From positions 209,869 to 273,868 of the forward strand of contig CAVQSI010000027.1 in assembly GCA_963715825.1 (NCBI GenBank): a stretch of DNA of 64,000 nt, read 5' to 3'. The notes beneath the pieces were generated by a model. The model was not told the DNA's origin and ran no database searches. It was given only the letters and a program-made list of their open reading frames with translations. The stretch comes from Sva-07 sp963715825 (GTDB lineage: Bacteria; Actinomycetota; Acidimicrobiia; Acidimicrobiales; Ilumatobacteraceae). Of this stretch, positions 15,979 to 24,718 are shown piece after piece (positions within the stretch are counted from its first letter, which is position 1; every line of letters begins with the position of its first letter). Made by a program: the position numbers and the translations under genes.

Positions 15979-16017
15979 CGGCTGTGGGGGCACCCCGACG
16001 AGTGGGCGTGGCGTGTG

Positions 16018-16035
16018 TGAGTGAGTGCTCACTCA
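16018..16035. promoter_or_regulatory. Palindromic TetR-type operator
   Basis: TGAGTGAGTGCTCACTCA: arms TGAGTGAG and CTCACTCA around a central TG. It ends two bases before the TAGGGT promoter element (16038-16043) and 15 bases before the TetR start codon, the classic place for autorepression of a TetR gene and the exporter operon behind it. Confidence 0.8.
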
Positions 16036-16050
16036 GTTAGGGTGCCGAGC

Positions 16051-16638
16051 ATGTCGCCCACCGCCAGTGCTCCTTCGACGTCCAAGCGGGCGTCGGCGCT
16101 GCCACCGTTGGAACGCCGGGCGGCGATCATCGAGGCGGTCCGGCCGCTGCTCGCCGAGCACGGCGAAGCGATCACCACCAAGCAGATCGCCTGCGCCGCG
16201 GGGATCGCCGAGGGCACGATCTTCCGGGTGTTCGCCGACAAGGACGAACTGCTCGACGCCACGCTCGACGCAGCGCTCGACCAGGAACCATTCGAGACCG
16301 CGCTCCGAGCGATCGATCCCGCGCTCGGCTTCGAGGAGCAGTTGGTCGAGGCCACCGAGTTGATCCAGCAGCGCGTCGTCGATGTGTGGACCCTGCTGTC
16401 GCATCTCGGCCCGAAACGTCACGAACAGGTGCGGCGCCCGATGACCGACAGTCCTGCACTCACGGCGATCTTCGAGGCCCACGCCGACCAGATCCGTGTC
16501 GAACCACTGATCGCCGCCCGCCTGCTCCGCGCGCTCACCATGTCACTCACCCACCCGATGATCGCCGCGGAAGCGTCTGCGGCGTCCGACATCGTCGACA
16601 CCGTGCTCCACGGCGTCGGAACAGGAACTCCCACGTGA
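16051..16638 (+). CDS. TetR-family transcriptional regulator of the ABC exporter operon
   Basis: 195 residues. The N-terminal helix-turn-helix is ITTKQIACAAGIAEGTIFRVF with KDELLDA after it, typical of TetR; the C-terminal ligand-binding half is less conserved and ends with a helix rich in Ala. ATG 16051 is chosen because TAGGGT ends seven bases before it and a TetR-type palindrome overlaps the promoter; the open frame extends farther left without support. The stop overlaps the GTG of the first exporter subunit (GTGA), so regulator and exporter are one operon. Derepression by an exported substrate is the likely logic. Confidence 0.9.
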   Translation: MSPTASAPSTSKRASALPPLERRAAIIEAVRPLLAEHGEAITTKQIACAAGIAEGTIFRVFADKDELLDATLDAALDQEPFETALRAIDPALGFEEQLVEATELIQQRVVDVWTLLSHLGPKRHEQVRRPMTDSPALTAIFEAHADQIRVEPLIAARLLRALTMSLTHPMIAAEASAASDIVDTVLHGVGTGTPT

Positions 16639-18371
16639 AACTCTGGCAACTGATCAAGAGCCATCTGGGTCCGTACCGCAACGTGTTGTTGATGGTCGTG
16701 GTCCTCCAGGCGATCGCCACGTTCGCCTCGCTCACGCTGCCGACGATCAATGCACTGCTGATCGACAACGGCGTGCTGCAGGGCGACAACGACTACATCT
16801 TGACGATGGGCGGGGTGATGATGGGGTTCACCATCGTCCAGATCATCTTCACCGTCGGAGCGGTCTGGTACGCCTCGCGAGCGGCGATGGGTTTCGGTCG
16901 CGACATCCGGCGCGATCTGTTCCACACGGTCACCGGGTACTCGGCGCGTGAGGTCGGACAGTTCGGGGCGCCGTCGCTGATCACCCGCACGACCAACGAC
17001 GTCCAGCAGATCCAGATGCTCGTGGTCATGGCGTGCACGATGATGATCACCGCGCCGATCACGATGGTGATCGGCATCTTCTTCGCCGTCCGCGAGGATC
17101 CGGGTCTCTCGGTGATCCTGGTGTTCGCAATCCCGGCAGCGGTCATCGCGCTCGGCTCGATCGTGTATCGGATGATCCCGTCGTTCCAGGCGATGCAGTT
17201 CCGCATCGACCGGGTGAACCTGGTGCTGCGTGAGCAGATCACCGGCATGCGTGTCGTGCGGGCGTTCGTGCGCGAACCGCAGGAGGTCGAGCGGTTCACG
17301 CAGGCCAACGACGAGCTGACGCAGACATCGCTGCGCGCCGGGCGCCTGATGGCGGCCACGTTCCCCACGGTGATGTTGATCATCAACCTGTCGAGCGTTG
17401 CGGTGATCTGGATCGGCGGCGACCGCATCGGCGCAGGTGAGATGGAGATCGGCTCGCTGGTCGCCTACCTGAGCTACCTCATGCAGATCCTGTTCGCCGT
17501 CGTGATGATGACGTTCATGGTGTCGATGATCCCTCGCGCCGGTGTCGCCGCCGACCGCGTCGCCGAGGTGCTCGACACGCCGTCGACGGTGCGCCAGCCG
17601 GACAACCCGGTGACCGAGGTGTCCGAGCGGGGCACGCTCGAGTTCCGCGACGTCGGCTTCGCGTATCCCGGCGCCGACCGGCCGGTGTTGTCCAACGTGT
17701 CGTTCCGTGTCGAGGCCGGCACGACGACGGCGATCATCGGGAGCACCGGTGCCGGCAAGACCACGCTGATGAACCTGGTGTCGCGTCTGTCCGACGCCAC
17801 GGAGGGATCGGTGCTCGTCGACGGTGTCGACGTGCGCGAACTCGACCTCGACCTGCTGTGGAGCAAGGTCGGCTACGTCCCCCAGAAACCGTTCCTGTTC
17901 TCGGGAACCGTTGCCTCGAACCTGCGATACGGGCGGCCCGACGCCACCGAGGGCGAGCTGTGGGAAGCGCTCGAGGTCGCTCAGGCGAGCGGCTTCGTTC
18001 AGGCGATGCCCGATGGCGTCGAGAGCCCGATCACCCAGGGCGGCACGAACGTGTCGGGCGGCCAACGTCAACGGCTGTGCATCGCCCGAGCGCTCGTGGT
18101 GAAGCCCGAGATCTATGTGTTCGACGACTCGTTCTCGGCGCTCGACCTCGCCACCGACGCTCGGCTCCGAGCCGCGCTGAAACCGCACACGGCCGATGCG
18201 GCGGTGCTCATCGTGGCCCAGCGGGTGTCGACGATCGTCGACGCCGACCAGATCCTCGTGCTCGACGACGGCGAGATCATCGGCCGTGGCACCCACGACG
18301 AGCTGATCGCGACATGCCCCACCTACGCCGAGATCGTCGAATCGCAGATCGGCCAGGGGGCCGTGGCATGA
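16635..18371 (+). CDS. ABC exporter half-transporter, subunit with degenerate ATPase site
   Basis: 578 residues: six membrane helices (about 1-300), then a nucleotide-binding domain. Walker A GSTGAGKTT (369-377) and signature VSGGQ (473-477) are canonical. The Walker B neighbour is Asp (VFDDS, D498 where Glu is usual), and the switch His is Gln529 (VAQRVS). Together with the partner's altered signature this makes one non-catalytic ATP site, as in TM287/288-type heterodimers. GTG start in a GTGA overlap with tetR; ATGA overlap with the second subunit. Likely exports a lipid or drug-like molecule. Confidence 0.92.
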   Translation: MKLWQLIKSHLGPYRNVLLMVVVLQAIATFASLTLPTINALLIDNGVLQGDNDYILTMGGVMMGFTIVQIIFTVGAVWYASRAAMGFGRDIRRDLFHTVTGYSAREVGQFGAPSLITRTTNDVQQIQMLVVMACTMMITAPITMVIGIFFAVREDPGLSVILVFAIPAAVIALGSIVYRMIPSFQAMQFRIDRVNLVLREQITGMRVVRAFVREPQEVERFTQANDELTQTSLRAGRLMAATFPTVMLIINLSSVAVIWIGGDRIGAGEMEIGSLVAYLSYLMQILFAVVMMTFMVSMIPRAGVAADRVAEVLDTPSTVRQPDNPVTEVSERGTLEFRDVGFAYPGADRPVLSNVSFRVEAGTTTAIIGSTGAGKTTLMNLVSRLSDATEGSVLVDGVDVRELDLDLLWSKVGYVPQKPFLFSGTVASNLRYGRPDATEGELWEALEVAQASGFVQAMPDGVESPITQGGTNVSGGQRQRLCIARALVVKPEIYVFDDSFSALDLATDARLRAALKPHTADAAVLIVAQRVSTIVDADQILVLDDGEIIGRGTHDELIATCPTYAEIVESQIGQGAVA

Positions 18372-20338
18372 GCACCAATGGCACGAATGGCACGAATGGC
18401 ACGAACGGCACCCACGGCACGAACGGCACGAACGGACGGGCTGGCGGCAACGGCGCCGGCGAGTCCGACGACGACAAGAAGCTGATCGCCACGGCCGGCA
18501 CGGAAGCTCGCCGCGGGAGCTTCGGGCCCGGCGGCGGGATCGGCATTCCCACCGAGCGCAGCGACCAGTTCGGCTCGACGCTCAAGCGGCTCGGTGACAT
18601 CCTCGGCACCGAGAAGCCCCGACTGTTCGCGGTGTTCCTGCTCACGGTCGTCAGCGTCGTGCTCGTCGTCATCGGCCCCAGGCTGCTCGGCGACGCGACC
18701 AACATCATCGTGCAGGGCGTCGTTCCCGGACCGGGCGGGACACCACCGCCGGGCATCGACTTCGGTGAACTGCACCGCCAATTGATCACGGTGATGCTGG
18801 TCTACGCCGGGTCGTTCCTCCTGTCGTACACGTCGTCCTATGTGCTCGCCGGTGTCGTGCAGCGCTCGATGTTCTCGCTGCGCGAAGCGGTGGAACGCAA
18901 GCTCAACCACCTGCCGTTGAGCTACATCGATCGTCAGCCGCGCGGCGATCTGTTGAGCCGGGTGACCAACGACATCGACAACCTGTCGCAGAGCCTGCAG
19001 CAGACGACCAGTCAGATCCTCACGTCGTTGCTGACGCTGATCGGCGTCACGATCATGATGTTCACGATCTCGCCGCTGCTGGCGTTGATCGCGCTCACCA
19101 CGGTGCCGCTGTCGGTGTGGCTCATGAAGGTCATCGGCGGCAAGGCCCGCCCGCGGTTCATGGCGCAGTGGCGTCACACCGGCGACCTCAACGCCCAAGC
19201 CGAAGAGGTGTTCAGCGGTCACGCGATCGTGAAGAGCTTCGGCCGCCAGCGCGAGGCCGAGGCCAGGTTCCGCGCCGACAACGACAAGCTCTACGAAGCC
19301 AGTTTCAGCGCGCAGTTCATGGCCAACCTGATCCAGCCGGCGATGCTCTTCATGGGCAACATCCAGTACATCCTGATCGCCGTCGTCGGTGGACTGCAGA
19401 TCTCGTCGGGCTCGCTGAGCATCGGCGACATGCAGGCAATGATCCAGTACGCCCGCCAGTTCTCCCAGCCGCTGACGCACCTCGCGTCGATGGCGGCGAC
19501 GTTCCAGTCCGGCATCGCGTCGCTCGAGCGGGTGCTCGAGCTGGTCGACGCCGAGGAGCAGTCGGCCGAGCAGGAACTCACCGCCGACCCGCCGCCCGTC
19601 CGCGGGCGCGTGGTGTTCGAGGACGTGCACTTCGCCTACGACCCCGACAAGCCGCTGATCTCCGGCTTGAACGTGACGGCCGAGCCCGGCGAGACCGTCG
19701 CCATCGTCGGCCCGACCGGTGCCGGCAAGACCACGCTCGTCAACCTGATCATGCGGTTCTACGAGATCGATGCGGGGCGAATCACGCTCGACGGCCGCGA
19801 CATCGCGAGCTTCCCGCGCCACGAATTGCGCTCCGACATCGGGATGGTGCTGCAGGACACGTGGCTGTTCGGCGGCACGATCCGCGAGAACCTGCGCTAC
19901 GGCAACCCCGACGCCACCGACGAACAGATCTACGAGGCCGCCCGGGTCACCTACGTCGACCGGTTCGTGCACTCGTTGCCCGATGGGTACGACACGATCA
20001 TCAACGACGAGGGCGACAACATCTCCACCGGTGAGAAGCAGTTGATGACGATCGCCCGGGCGTTCCTCAACGACCCGGCGATCCTGATCCTCGACGAGGC
20101 GACCAGCTCGGTCGACACCCGCACCGAGGTGTTGATCCAGGAGGCGATGAACAACCTGCGGGCCAACCGCACGAGCTTCGTGATCGCCCACCGGCTCTCC
20201 ACCATCCGTGGCGCCGACGTGATCCTCGTGATGGAGGACGGCCGCATCTGCGAGCAGGGCAACCACGACTCGCTGCTCGAAGCTCGCGGCGCCTACTGGC
20301 GCCTCTACAACGCTCAGTTCGCCGGCAACACCATCTGA
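18368..20338 (+). CDS. ABC exporter half-transporter, catalytic subunit with Thr-Asn-Gly repeat N-terminus
   Basis: 656 residues. The first 75 are an unusual hydrophilic leader starting with seven TNG/THG-type triplets and then GAGESDDDKK. Six membrane helices follow (about 85-345), with NBD motifs Walker A GPTGAGKTT (448-456), ILDEATS with catalytic Glu577, and switch His608 in IAHRLS. The signature is ISTGEKQ (552-558), not LSGGQ. Its signature faces the partner's degenerate Walker B, giving one full and one dead ATP site in the heterodimer. Translation is coupled to the first subunit by ATGA. Confidence 0.92.
   Translation: MSTNGTNGTNGTNGTHGTNGTNGRAGGNGAGESDDDKKLIATAGTEARRGSFGPGGGIGIPTERSDQFGSTLKRLGDILGTEKPRLFAVFLLTVVSVVLVVIGPRLLGDATNIIVQGVVPGPGGTPPPGIDFGELHRQLITVMLVYAGSFLLSYTSSYVLAGVVQRSMFSLREAVERKLNHLPLSYIDRQPRGDLLSRVTNDIDNLSQSLQQTTSQILTSLLTLIGVTIMMFTISPLLALIALTTVPLSVWLMKVIGGKARPRFMAQWRHTGDLNAQAEEVFSGHAIVKSFGRQREAEARFRADNDKLYEASFSAQFMANLIQPAMLFMGNIQYILIAVVGGLQISSGSLSIGDMQAMIQYARQFSQPLTHLASMAATFQSGIASLERVLELVDAEEQSAEQELTADPPPVRGRVVFEDVHFAYDPDKPLISGLNVTAEPGETVAIVGPTGAGKTTLVNLIMRFYEIDAGRITLDGRDIASFPRHELRSDIGMVLQDTWLFGGTIRENLRYGNPDATDEQIYEAARVTYVDRFVHSLPDGYDTIINDEGDNISTGEKQLMTIARAFLNDPAILILDEATSSVDTRTEVLIQEAMNNLRANRTSFVIAHRLSTIRGADVILVMEDGRICEQGNHDSLLEARGAYWRLYNAQFAGNTI
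18374..18436 (+). repeat. Seven 9-bp coding repeats (Thr-Asn-Gly)
   Basis: Codons 3-23 of the second exporter subunit are seven copies of ACN-AAY-GGN (one with CAC), nearly identical at the DNA level (ACGAATGGC or ACGAACGGC). Such units change number easily by slippage, always in frame, so the hydrophilic N-terminal leader probably varies in length between strains. Confidence 0.85.
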
Positions 20339-20460
20339 CGTCGCCGCGTGCGACGAGCCGCCGTGCACTTCTGAACGGAATACGTCTCAGCAGCCGCGAC
20401 TCATTCCGCGGAGAACTGCATGGGCGTGTGAAGACGCGGCAGATGGGGTACACCCACCGC

Positions 20461-20955
20461 ATGCTCGGACTTCGTGGTCTTGCCCGCACCCTGCTCGCAG
20501 GGATCTTCGTCGTCGGTGGGGCGAGCGCGTGGAAGCGTTCGGCGAAGCTCGCCGTACCGGCCGGCAAGGTGGTCGATCCGGTGCAGGACGCCCTCCCGAT
20601 GTCGGCGTCGGCGGAGCAATTGGTGAAGGTCAACGCCGGGGTCCAGGTCGTTGCCGGCGGTCTGTTCGCGCTCGGCATCGCACCACGGGTCATGGCGGTC
20701 GTCTTGGGTGGATCGCTGGTGCCGACCACGCTTGCCGGTCATCGATTCTGGGAGATGGACGCCGCCGCCGACAAGGCGCAACAGCAGATCCAGTTCCTGA
20801 AGAACGCCGCGCTGATCGGTGGGCTGATCTTCGCCGCGCTCGACACGGGCGGTCGCCCGTCGATCTTCTGGAGCGGCCGCAAGGCTGCGTCGGACCTCGC
20901 CGGAAGCATCTCTGCCACGTCACACTCTCTCAGCGACCGCCTTCCGTCGACCTGA
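20461..20955 (+). CDS. DoxX-family membrane protein
   Basis: 164 residues. About four membrane segments (ARTLLAGIFVVGGASAW, LVKVNAGVQVVAGGLFALG, VMAVVLGGSLVPTTLAG and NAALIGGLIFAALD) with the DoxX landmark GHRFWE between the third and fourth. DoxX-like proteins are linked to respiratory-chain-related thiosulfate oxidation or redox-linked membrane functions in some bacteria; here the role is open. ATG 20461 is preferred (TACACC six bases before); GTG 20428 is an in-frame alternative. It converges on the WS/DGAT gene with a palindrome between. Confidence 0.8.
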   Translation: MLGLRGLARTLLAGIFVVGGASAWKRSAKLAVPAGKVVDPVQDALPMSASAEQLVKVNAGVQVVAGGLFALGIAPRVMAVVLGGSLVPTTLAGHRFWEMDAAADKAQQQIQFLKNAALIGGLIFAALDTGGRPSIFWSGRKAASDLAGSISATSHSLSDRLPST

Positions 20956-20986
20956 TTTCGCCGGGGGTCTGGACCCTGGCGCGATC
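20954..20986. terminator. GGGTCtGACCC-core palindrome between convergent genes
   Basis: CGCCgGGGGTCtgGACCCtGGCG with flanking GATtt/gATC. It spans the end of the DoxX gene and the stop of the WS/DGAT gene, so it could terminate both. It is one of four or five relatives in the window with the same core; none has a U tract. Confidence 0.55.
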
Positions 20987-22376
20987 AGCGGCGCTTGGCG
21001 AGGACGGCGAACTCGTGCTCGATCGCGGCGGCGACGTCGCCGAGATCCGGCATCACGTCGCGGTCGGCGGTGATGCCGAAGTGGAGCTGATCCTCGTACG
21101 ACACGACCGCAATCGTGAGGCCCTCGTTGTCGATCACCTCGACGTAGGGGAACACCCGCAGGAACTTCGCGCCACGTAGATACAGCGGGATCGGCGGGCC
21201 GGGGATGTTGGTGATCACGAGGTTCATCGGGATCGTGCGGCTGACGTAGCGGGTCAGCGGCCCTGCCAGCGGCGTGATCGCGTCGGCCAGGTCGAGGATG
21301 CGATGTGCGCCATCGACGAGACCGGAGCCCTTCAGCTCCGAGGTCACCGCATGGATCCGATTGAGGCGCTCGACGGGGTCGGGTTCGTCGACGGGCAGGT
21401 CGACGATGATCAGCGACACGAGGTTGCCGAGCGTCTCGCCGTGCTGTTCCTTGCCTCGTAGCGACACCGGCACCATTGCCTTGATGGTGCGGTGCTCGAT
21501 GTCGCCGTCGCCGTGGTCGAGCAGGAACGTGCGCAGGGCGCCGCTGCACGCGGCGAGCACGACGTCGTTGATCGTCACGCTGTGCCGTTTGCGCACGGTG
21601 CGCACGCCCTTCATCGGCACCGACGCGCTGACCCAGCGACGGTGCTGACCGACCGGCACGTTCCACGGCGCCGGCGGCGGTTTGGCGAGGAAGTTGGCCA
21701 CGGTGCGTCCGACGTTGGTCGCCGCGTCGATCATCGGTTGGGGGTTGCGGAGCGTGTCGAATGCGGCCTGGGCGAGGTGTGTCGGCCGCATCGCCTGCTC
21801 CTGGACGGAGGCCATCAGCAGCTCGTTCGGCGACGGCGCAGGCCGTGGTCGCCAGACCGGCGCCGGGTCGTCGGGCGGTGGGTCTGCCTCGAGATCGACG
21901 AGCGCCATCGCGAGGTCGACGTTGGCCATGCCGTCGCCGAGCGCATGGTGCACCTTGATGACCAGTCCGACGTGGTCATCGGCGAGGCCGTCGACGAACC
22001 ACAACTCCCACAGCGGACGGGACCGGTCGAGCGGCAGCGCCTGGAGTCGGCCCATGAGGGTGGCGAGCTGGTCGTCGTCGCCGGGTCGGGGGAGCGCGGT
22101 GAGACGCACGTGGTGATCGATGTCGAAGTGGTCGTCGTCGACCCACACCGGCCGGGACTGGTTGTACGGCACCTCCATCACCCGCTGGCGCATCCGGGGA
22201 ACGCGGTGCAGACGTCGTTCGACGTGCGCTTTGAGTTCGTCGAAGCGAACACGTCCGTCGGTGTCGCGCAGTTTCGCGCCTTCGATCACCGACAACGATC
22301 CGACATGTTGCGGCTCGTGCGGCGTCTCGATCCGGAGGAACACCGCGTCCGCAGCGGTCAGTCGTTCGTATGCCAT
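20985..22376 (-). CDS. Wax ester synthase / diacylglycerol O-acyltransferase (WS/DGAT)
   Basis: 463 residues, the usual length. The catalytic HHxxxDG is HHALGDG at 143-149; other family blocks are PLDRSRPLWELW (115-126), a C-terminal NIPGPP and FPYVEV-type region (TNIPGPPIPLYLRGAKFL). It transfers acyl groups from acyl-CoA to diacylglycerol or fatty alcohol at the membrane or lipid-body surface, making triacylglycerol or wax stores, as is common in actinobacteria. AAGGGG nine bases before the ATG is a fair Shine-Dalgarno. It stands alone on its strand, ending in a palindrome. Confidence 0.93.
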   Translation of the reverse strand: MAYERLTAADAVFLRIETPHEPQHVGSLSVIEGAKLRDTDGRVRFDELKAHVERRLHRVPRMRQRVMEVPYNQSRPVWVDDDHFDIDHHVRLTALPRPGDDDQLATLMGRLQALPLDRSRPLWELWFVDGLADDHVGLVIKVHHALGDGMANVDLAMALVDLEADPPPDDPAPVWRPRPAPSPNELLMASVQEQAMRPTHLAQAAFDTLRNPQPMIDAATNVGRTVANFLAKPPPAPWNVPVGQHRRWVSASVPMKGVRTVRKRHSVTINDVVLAACSGALRTFLLDHGDGDIEHRTIKAMVPVSLRGKEQHGETLGNLVSLIIVDLPVDEPDPVERLNRIHAVTSELKGSGLVDGAHRILDLADAITPLAGPLTRYVSRTIPMNLVITNIPGPPIPLYLRGAKFLRVFPYVEVIDNEGLTIAVVSYEDQLHFGITADRDVMPDLGDVAAAIEHEFAVLAKRR

Positions 22377-22489
22377 ACAAGACCCCTTCGTGTCGACCCG
22401 ATCGTCAGTGTGGCCGATTGCGGTGCGCGTTGGGCAGGGTCAAACGGCACGGTTCGGGAGCTGGTGGATCCGCTCGCGCGAGCGCGAGA

Positions 22490-23266
22490 TCAGAGGTGCT
22501 GCCACGGCGGCTTGTGCCGGTAGGTCTCTCGGTAGTAGTCGAGGTGGGAGAGCCCGGTTGCTGCCTCCTCGTCGATCAGCACGGTGACGTGCGCATGGAA
22601 CTGCAGCGCCGACGCCGGGCAGTCGGCGCTGACGGGACCCTCGACCATCTCGGCGATCGGCTGCGCCTTCGACGGCCCGGTGGCCAGCATCACGAGGTGG
22701 CCGGCGTCGCCGATCGTGCCGAGACCCTGGGTGACGACGTGGCGCGGGACGTCGTCGATCGAGTCGAAGAAGCGAGCGTTGTCCCGGCGGGTCTGATCGG
22801 TGAGCGTCTTGATGCGCGTGCGCGACGCCAACGACGAGCCGGGCTCGTTGAAGCCGATGTGGCCGTCGCGGCCGATGCCGAGCAGCTGGACGTCGACGCC
22901 GAGGTCGACCACGGTGCGGTCGTAGGAGCGACACGCCGCGGCGGGATCGTCGGCGTGCACGTCGGGGGAGTGCAACCGCTCGATCGGCAGGTCGATGTGG
23001 TCGACCAACTCGCGGCGGATCACCGCCCGATACGACTCGGGATGGCCGGCGGGTAGGCCGACGTACTCGTCGAGCGTGGCGGCGCTGGCGTTGGCGAACG
23101 AGAGGCCCGAACGGTGGAGCTCGATCAGCCGCTCGTAGGTGCCGAGTGGCGAGCTGCCGGTGGCCAGGCCGATCACCGGTGCGTCGAGCCTCGCGACCGC
23201 ACGGGCGATGATGTCGGCGGCGAGTTCGGCGACATGGTCGGCCGACGGTGTGATCACGACTTCCAT
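22490..23266 (-). CDS. nagB: Glucosamine-6-phosphate deaminase
   Basis: 258 residues. NagB blocks: GLATGSSPLGTYERL (about 33-47), TLDEYVGLP with the catalytic Asp (D in LDEY), and GRDGHIGFNEPGSS with the active-site His/Glu. It converts GlcN-6-P to Fru-6-P and ammonia, feeding amino-sugars into glycolysis. The start codon lies inside the 3' end of nagA (13-base overlap), so the two are co-translated and act in sequence. I see no PTS or GlcNAc kinase in the window, so the substrate may come from wall turnover. Confidence 0.92.
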   Translation of the reverse strand: MEVVITPSADHVAELAADIIARAVARLDAPVIGLATGSSPLGTYERLIELHRSGLSFANASAATLDEYVGLPAGHPESYRAVIRRELVDHIDLPIERLHSPDVHADDPAAACRSYDRTVVDLGVDVQLLGIGRDGHIGFNEPGSSLASRTRIKTLTDQTRRDNARFFDSIDDVPRHVVTQGLGTIGDAGHLVMLATGPSKAQPIAEMVEGPVSADCPASALQFHAHVTVLIDEEAATGLSHLDYYRETYRHKPPWQHL

Positions 23267-24435
23267 GCGGGCTCTCCCGAGATGATCGTGCGGTGCAGGT
23301 CTCCGTCGTGGTCGACGATCGTCATGTCGGCGCGGGCGCCCGCCTCGATGCGTCCGCGATCGGTGAGTCCCAACAGGTCGGCGGGGGTGCTGGTGACCGT
23401 GGCGAGTGCGTCGGCCAGCGAGCAGCCGGTGAACTCGATCAGATTTCGAACCGCACGGTCGAGCGGCAGTGCGCTGCCGGCCAGCACGCCATCGACCGTG
23501 CGCACGCCCGTGTCGTCGTGGATCACCTCGAAGGCACCCAGCTGGAACCGTCCGTACGGTTCGCCGAGCGCCGGTGAGGCGTCGGACACGAGCGACATGC
23601 GGTGCGGCCCGAGCGATCGCCACACCATCTCGACGGCGACCGGGTCGACGTGGATGCCGTCGCAGATCACCCCCACGGTCACCGATTCGTCGGCGAGCAC
23701 GGCCCCGATCGGGCCAGGTGAGCGGTGACCGAACGGTGCCATTGCGTTGAACAGATGGGTCACGTACGACACGCCAGCCGATCGAGCGGCGGCGAAGTCT
23801 GAGGGCGACATCGCAGTGTGGCCGGCGGAGACGACCACTCCTGCGGCGGCCAAGGTGTCGACGACGTCGAGTGCGCGCTGGAGTTCGGGCGCCAGCGTGA
23901 CGAGCGCAACCACACCCGACGACGCCCACGTCTCGATCTCGTCGAGCAGTGCGCTCGGGTCGGCGGCGAAACGGGGGACATGGGCGCCGAGGTAGTTGCG
24001 AGAGATCATCGGGCCTTCGAAGTGGAGCCCGAGCGGCGCGGCGACCGGGCCACCCGTGGTGGTCTCCTCCAACCGCTGCATCGTCGCGATCGCGGCGGCA
24101 CGAGTTGACGCAGGCGCAGTCACCACCGTCGGCAGGAACGCCGTCACCCCAAAGCGTGGGAGCTCGGCGGCGACGTCGAGGATGCGGTCGGGTTCGGTGG
24201 TGATGTCGACGCCGATGGCACCGTTGCACTGCAGGTCGATGAAGCCCGGAGCGATCACGAGCCCCCCGCAATCGACGTCGCCGTCGACGAGCTGGCCAGG
24301 TGGCGGATCGACCACGACCTCGGCGATCAGCCCGCCGTCGACCACGAGGTCGGCACGAACGAGCCCGCCGTCGACCAGCACCTGCGCGCCGCGGTAACGA
24401 CGCTGGGTTGTCGGGTTGTCAACGGCGGACTGCAC
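23254..24435 (-). CDS. nagA: N-acetylglucosamine-6-phosphate deacetylase
   Basis: 393 residues, TIM-barrel amidohydrolase. Metal and substrate motifs: PGFIDLQCNGAIGVD (61-75, Q in place of the more usual H in the H-x-N-G region), HFEGPMIS with the metal Glu, SAGHTAM, THLFNAMAPFGHR, CDGIHV and SDAS with the catalytic Asp. It removes acetate from GlcNAc-6-P before NagB. The start is GTG. The pair nagA-nagB is compact and presumably a recycling or catabolic unit. Confidence 0.93.
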   Translation of the reverse strand: MQSAVDNPTTQRRYRGAQVLVDGGLVRADLVVDGGLIAEVVVDPPPGQLVDGDVDCGGLVIAPGFIDLQCNGAIGVDITTEPDRILDVAAELPRFGVTAFLPTVVTAPASTRAAAIATMQRLEETTTGGPVAAPLGLHFEGPMISRNYLGAHVPRFAADPSALLDEIETWASSGVVALVTLAPELQRALDVVDTLAAAGVVVSAGHTAMSPSDFAAARSAGVSYVTHLFNAMAPFGHRSPGPIGAVLADESVTVGVICDGIHVDPVAVEMVWRSLGPHRMSLVSDASPALGEPYGRFQLGAFEVIHDDTGVRTVDGVLAGSALPLDRAVRNLIEFTGCSLADALATVTSTPADLLGLTDRGRIEAGARADMTIVDHDGDLHRTIISGEPAWKS

Positions 24436-24526
24436 CTACGAATCATCGCAGAGCGATCCGGTGGTCGCAGCGGTTCGGCCGATGGCGCCCCCGGCGCTCG
24501 CCCGCCAGGCCAAATAGACTGTGCAC

Positions 24527-24718
24527 ATGTCGGGTGGCGCTGTCTCTGGGGTGCAGGTGGCATGCGAATTGGCCGAAATGGGTGCGCACATGGTCGAAGC
24601 CCGATTTCGGCGAGAGCATCCCGAAGCGTCCGACGACGAGGTCACCGCTCACGTCCGCGCCTGGTGGCTCGATCGACCCGGCGCTCCCAGCGGCGACGCG
24701 GTCGGCATCCCCCGGTGA
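24527..24718 (+). CDS. Small conserved-looking protein paired with a nucleotidyltransferase (candidate antitoxin)
   Basis: 63 residues: a helical N-terminus (GVQVACELAEMGAHMVEARF), REHPEASDDEV, then AWWLDRPGAPSGDAVG and a basic end. I recall this RPGAP-GDA type of small protein as the partner of stand-alone nucleotidyltransferases, but not a functional study. TAGACT ends six bases before the ATG, a textbook leaderless start for this window. The TGA overlaps the GTG of the nucleotidyltransferase gene (GTGA). In nucleotidyltransferase toxin systems the first, small gene is usually the antitoxin or helper; that role is inferred here. Confidence 0.6.
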   Translation: MSGGAVSGVQVACELAEMGAHMVEARFRREHPEASDDEVTAHVRAWWLDRPGAPSGDAVGIPR

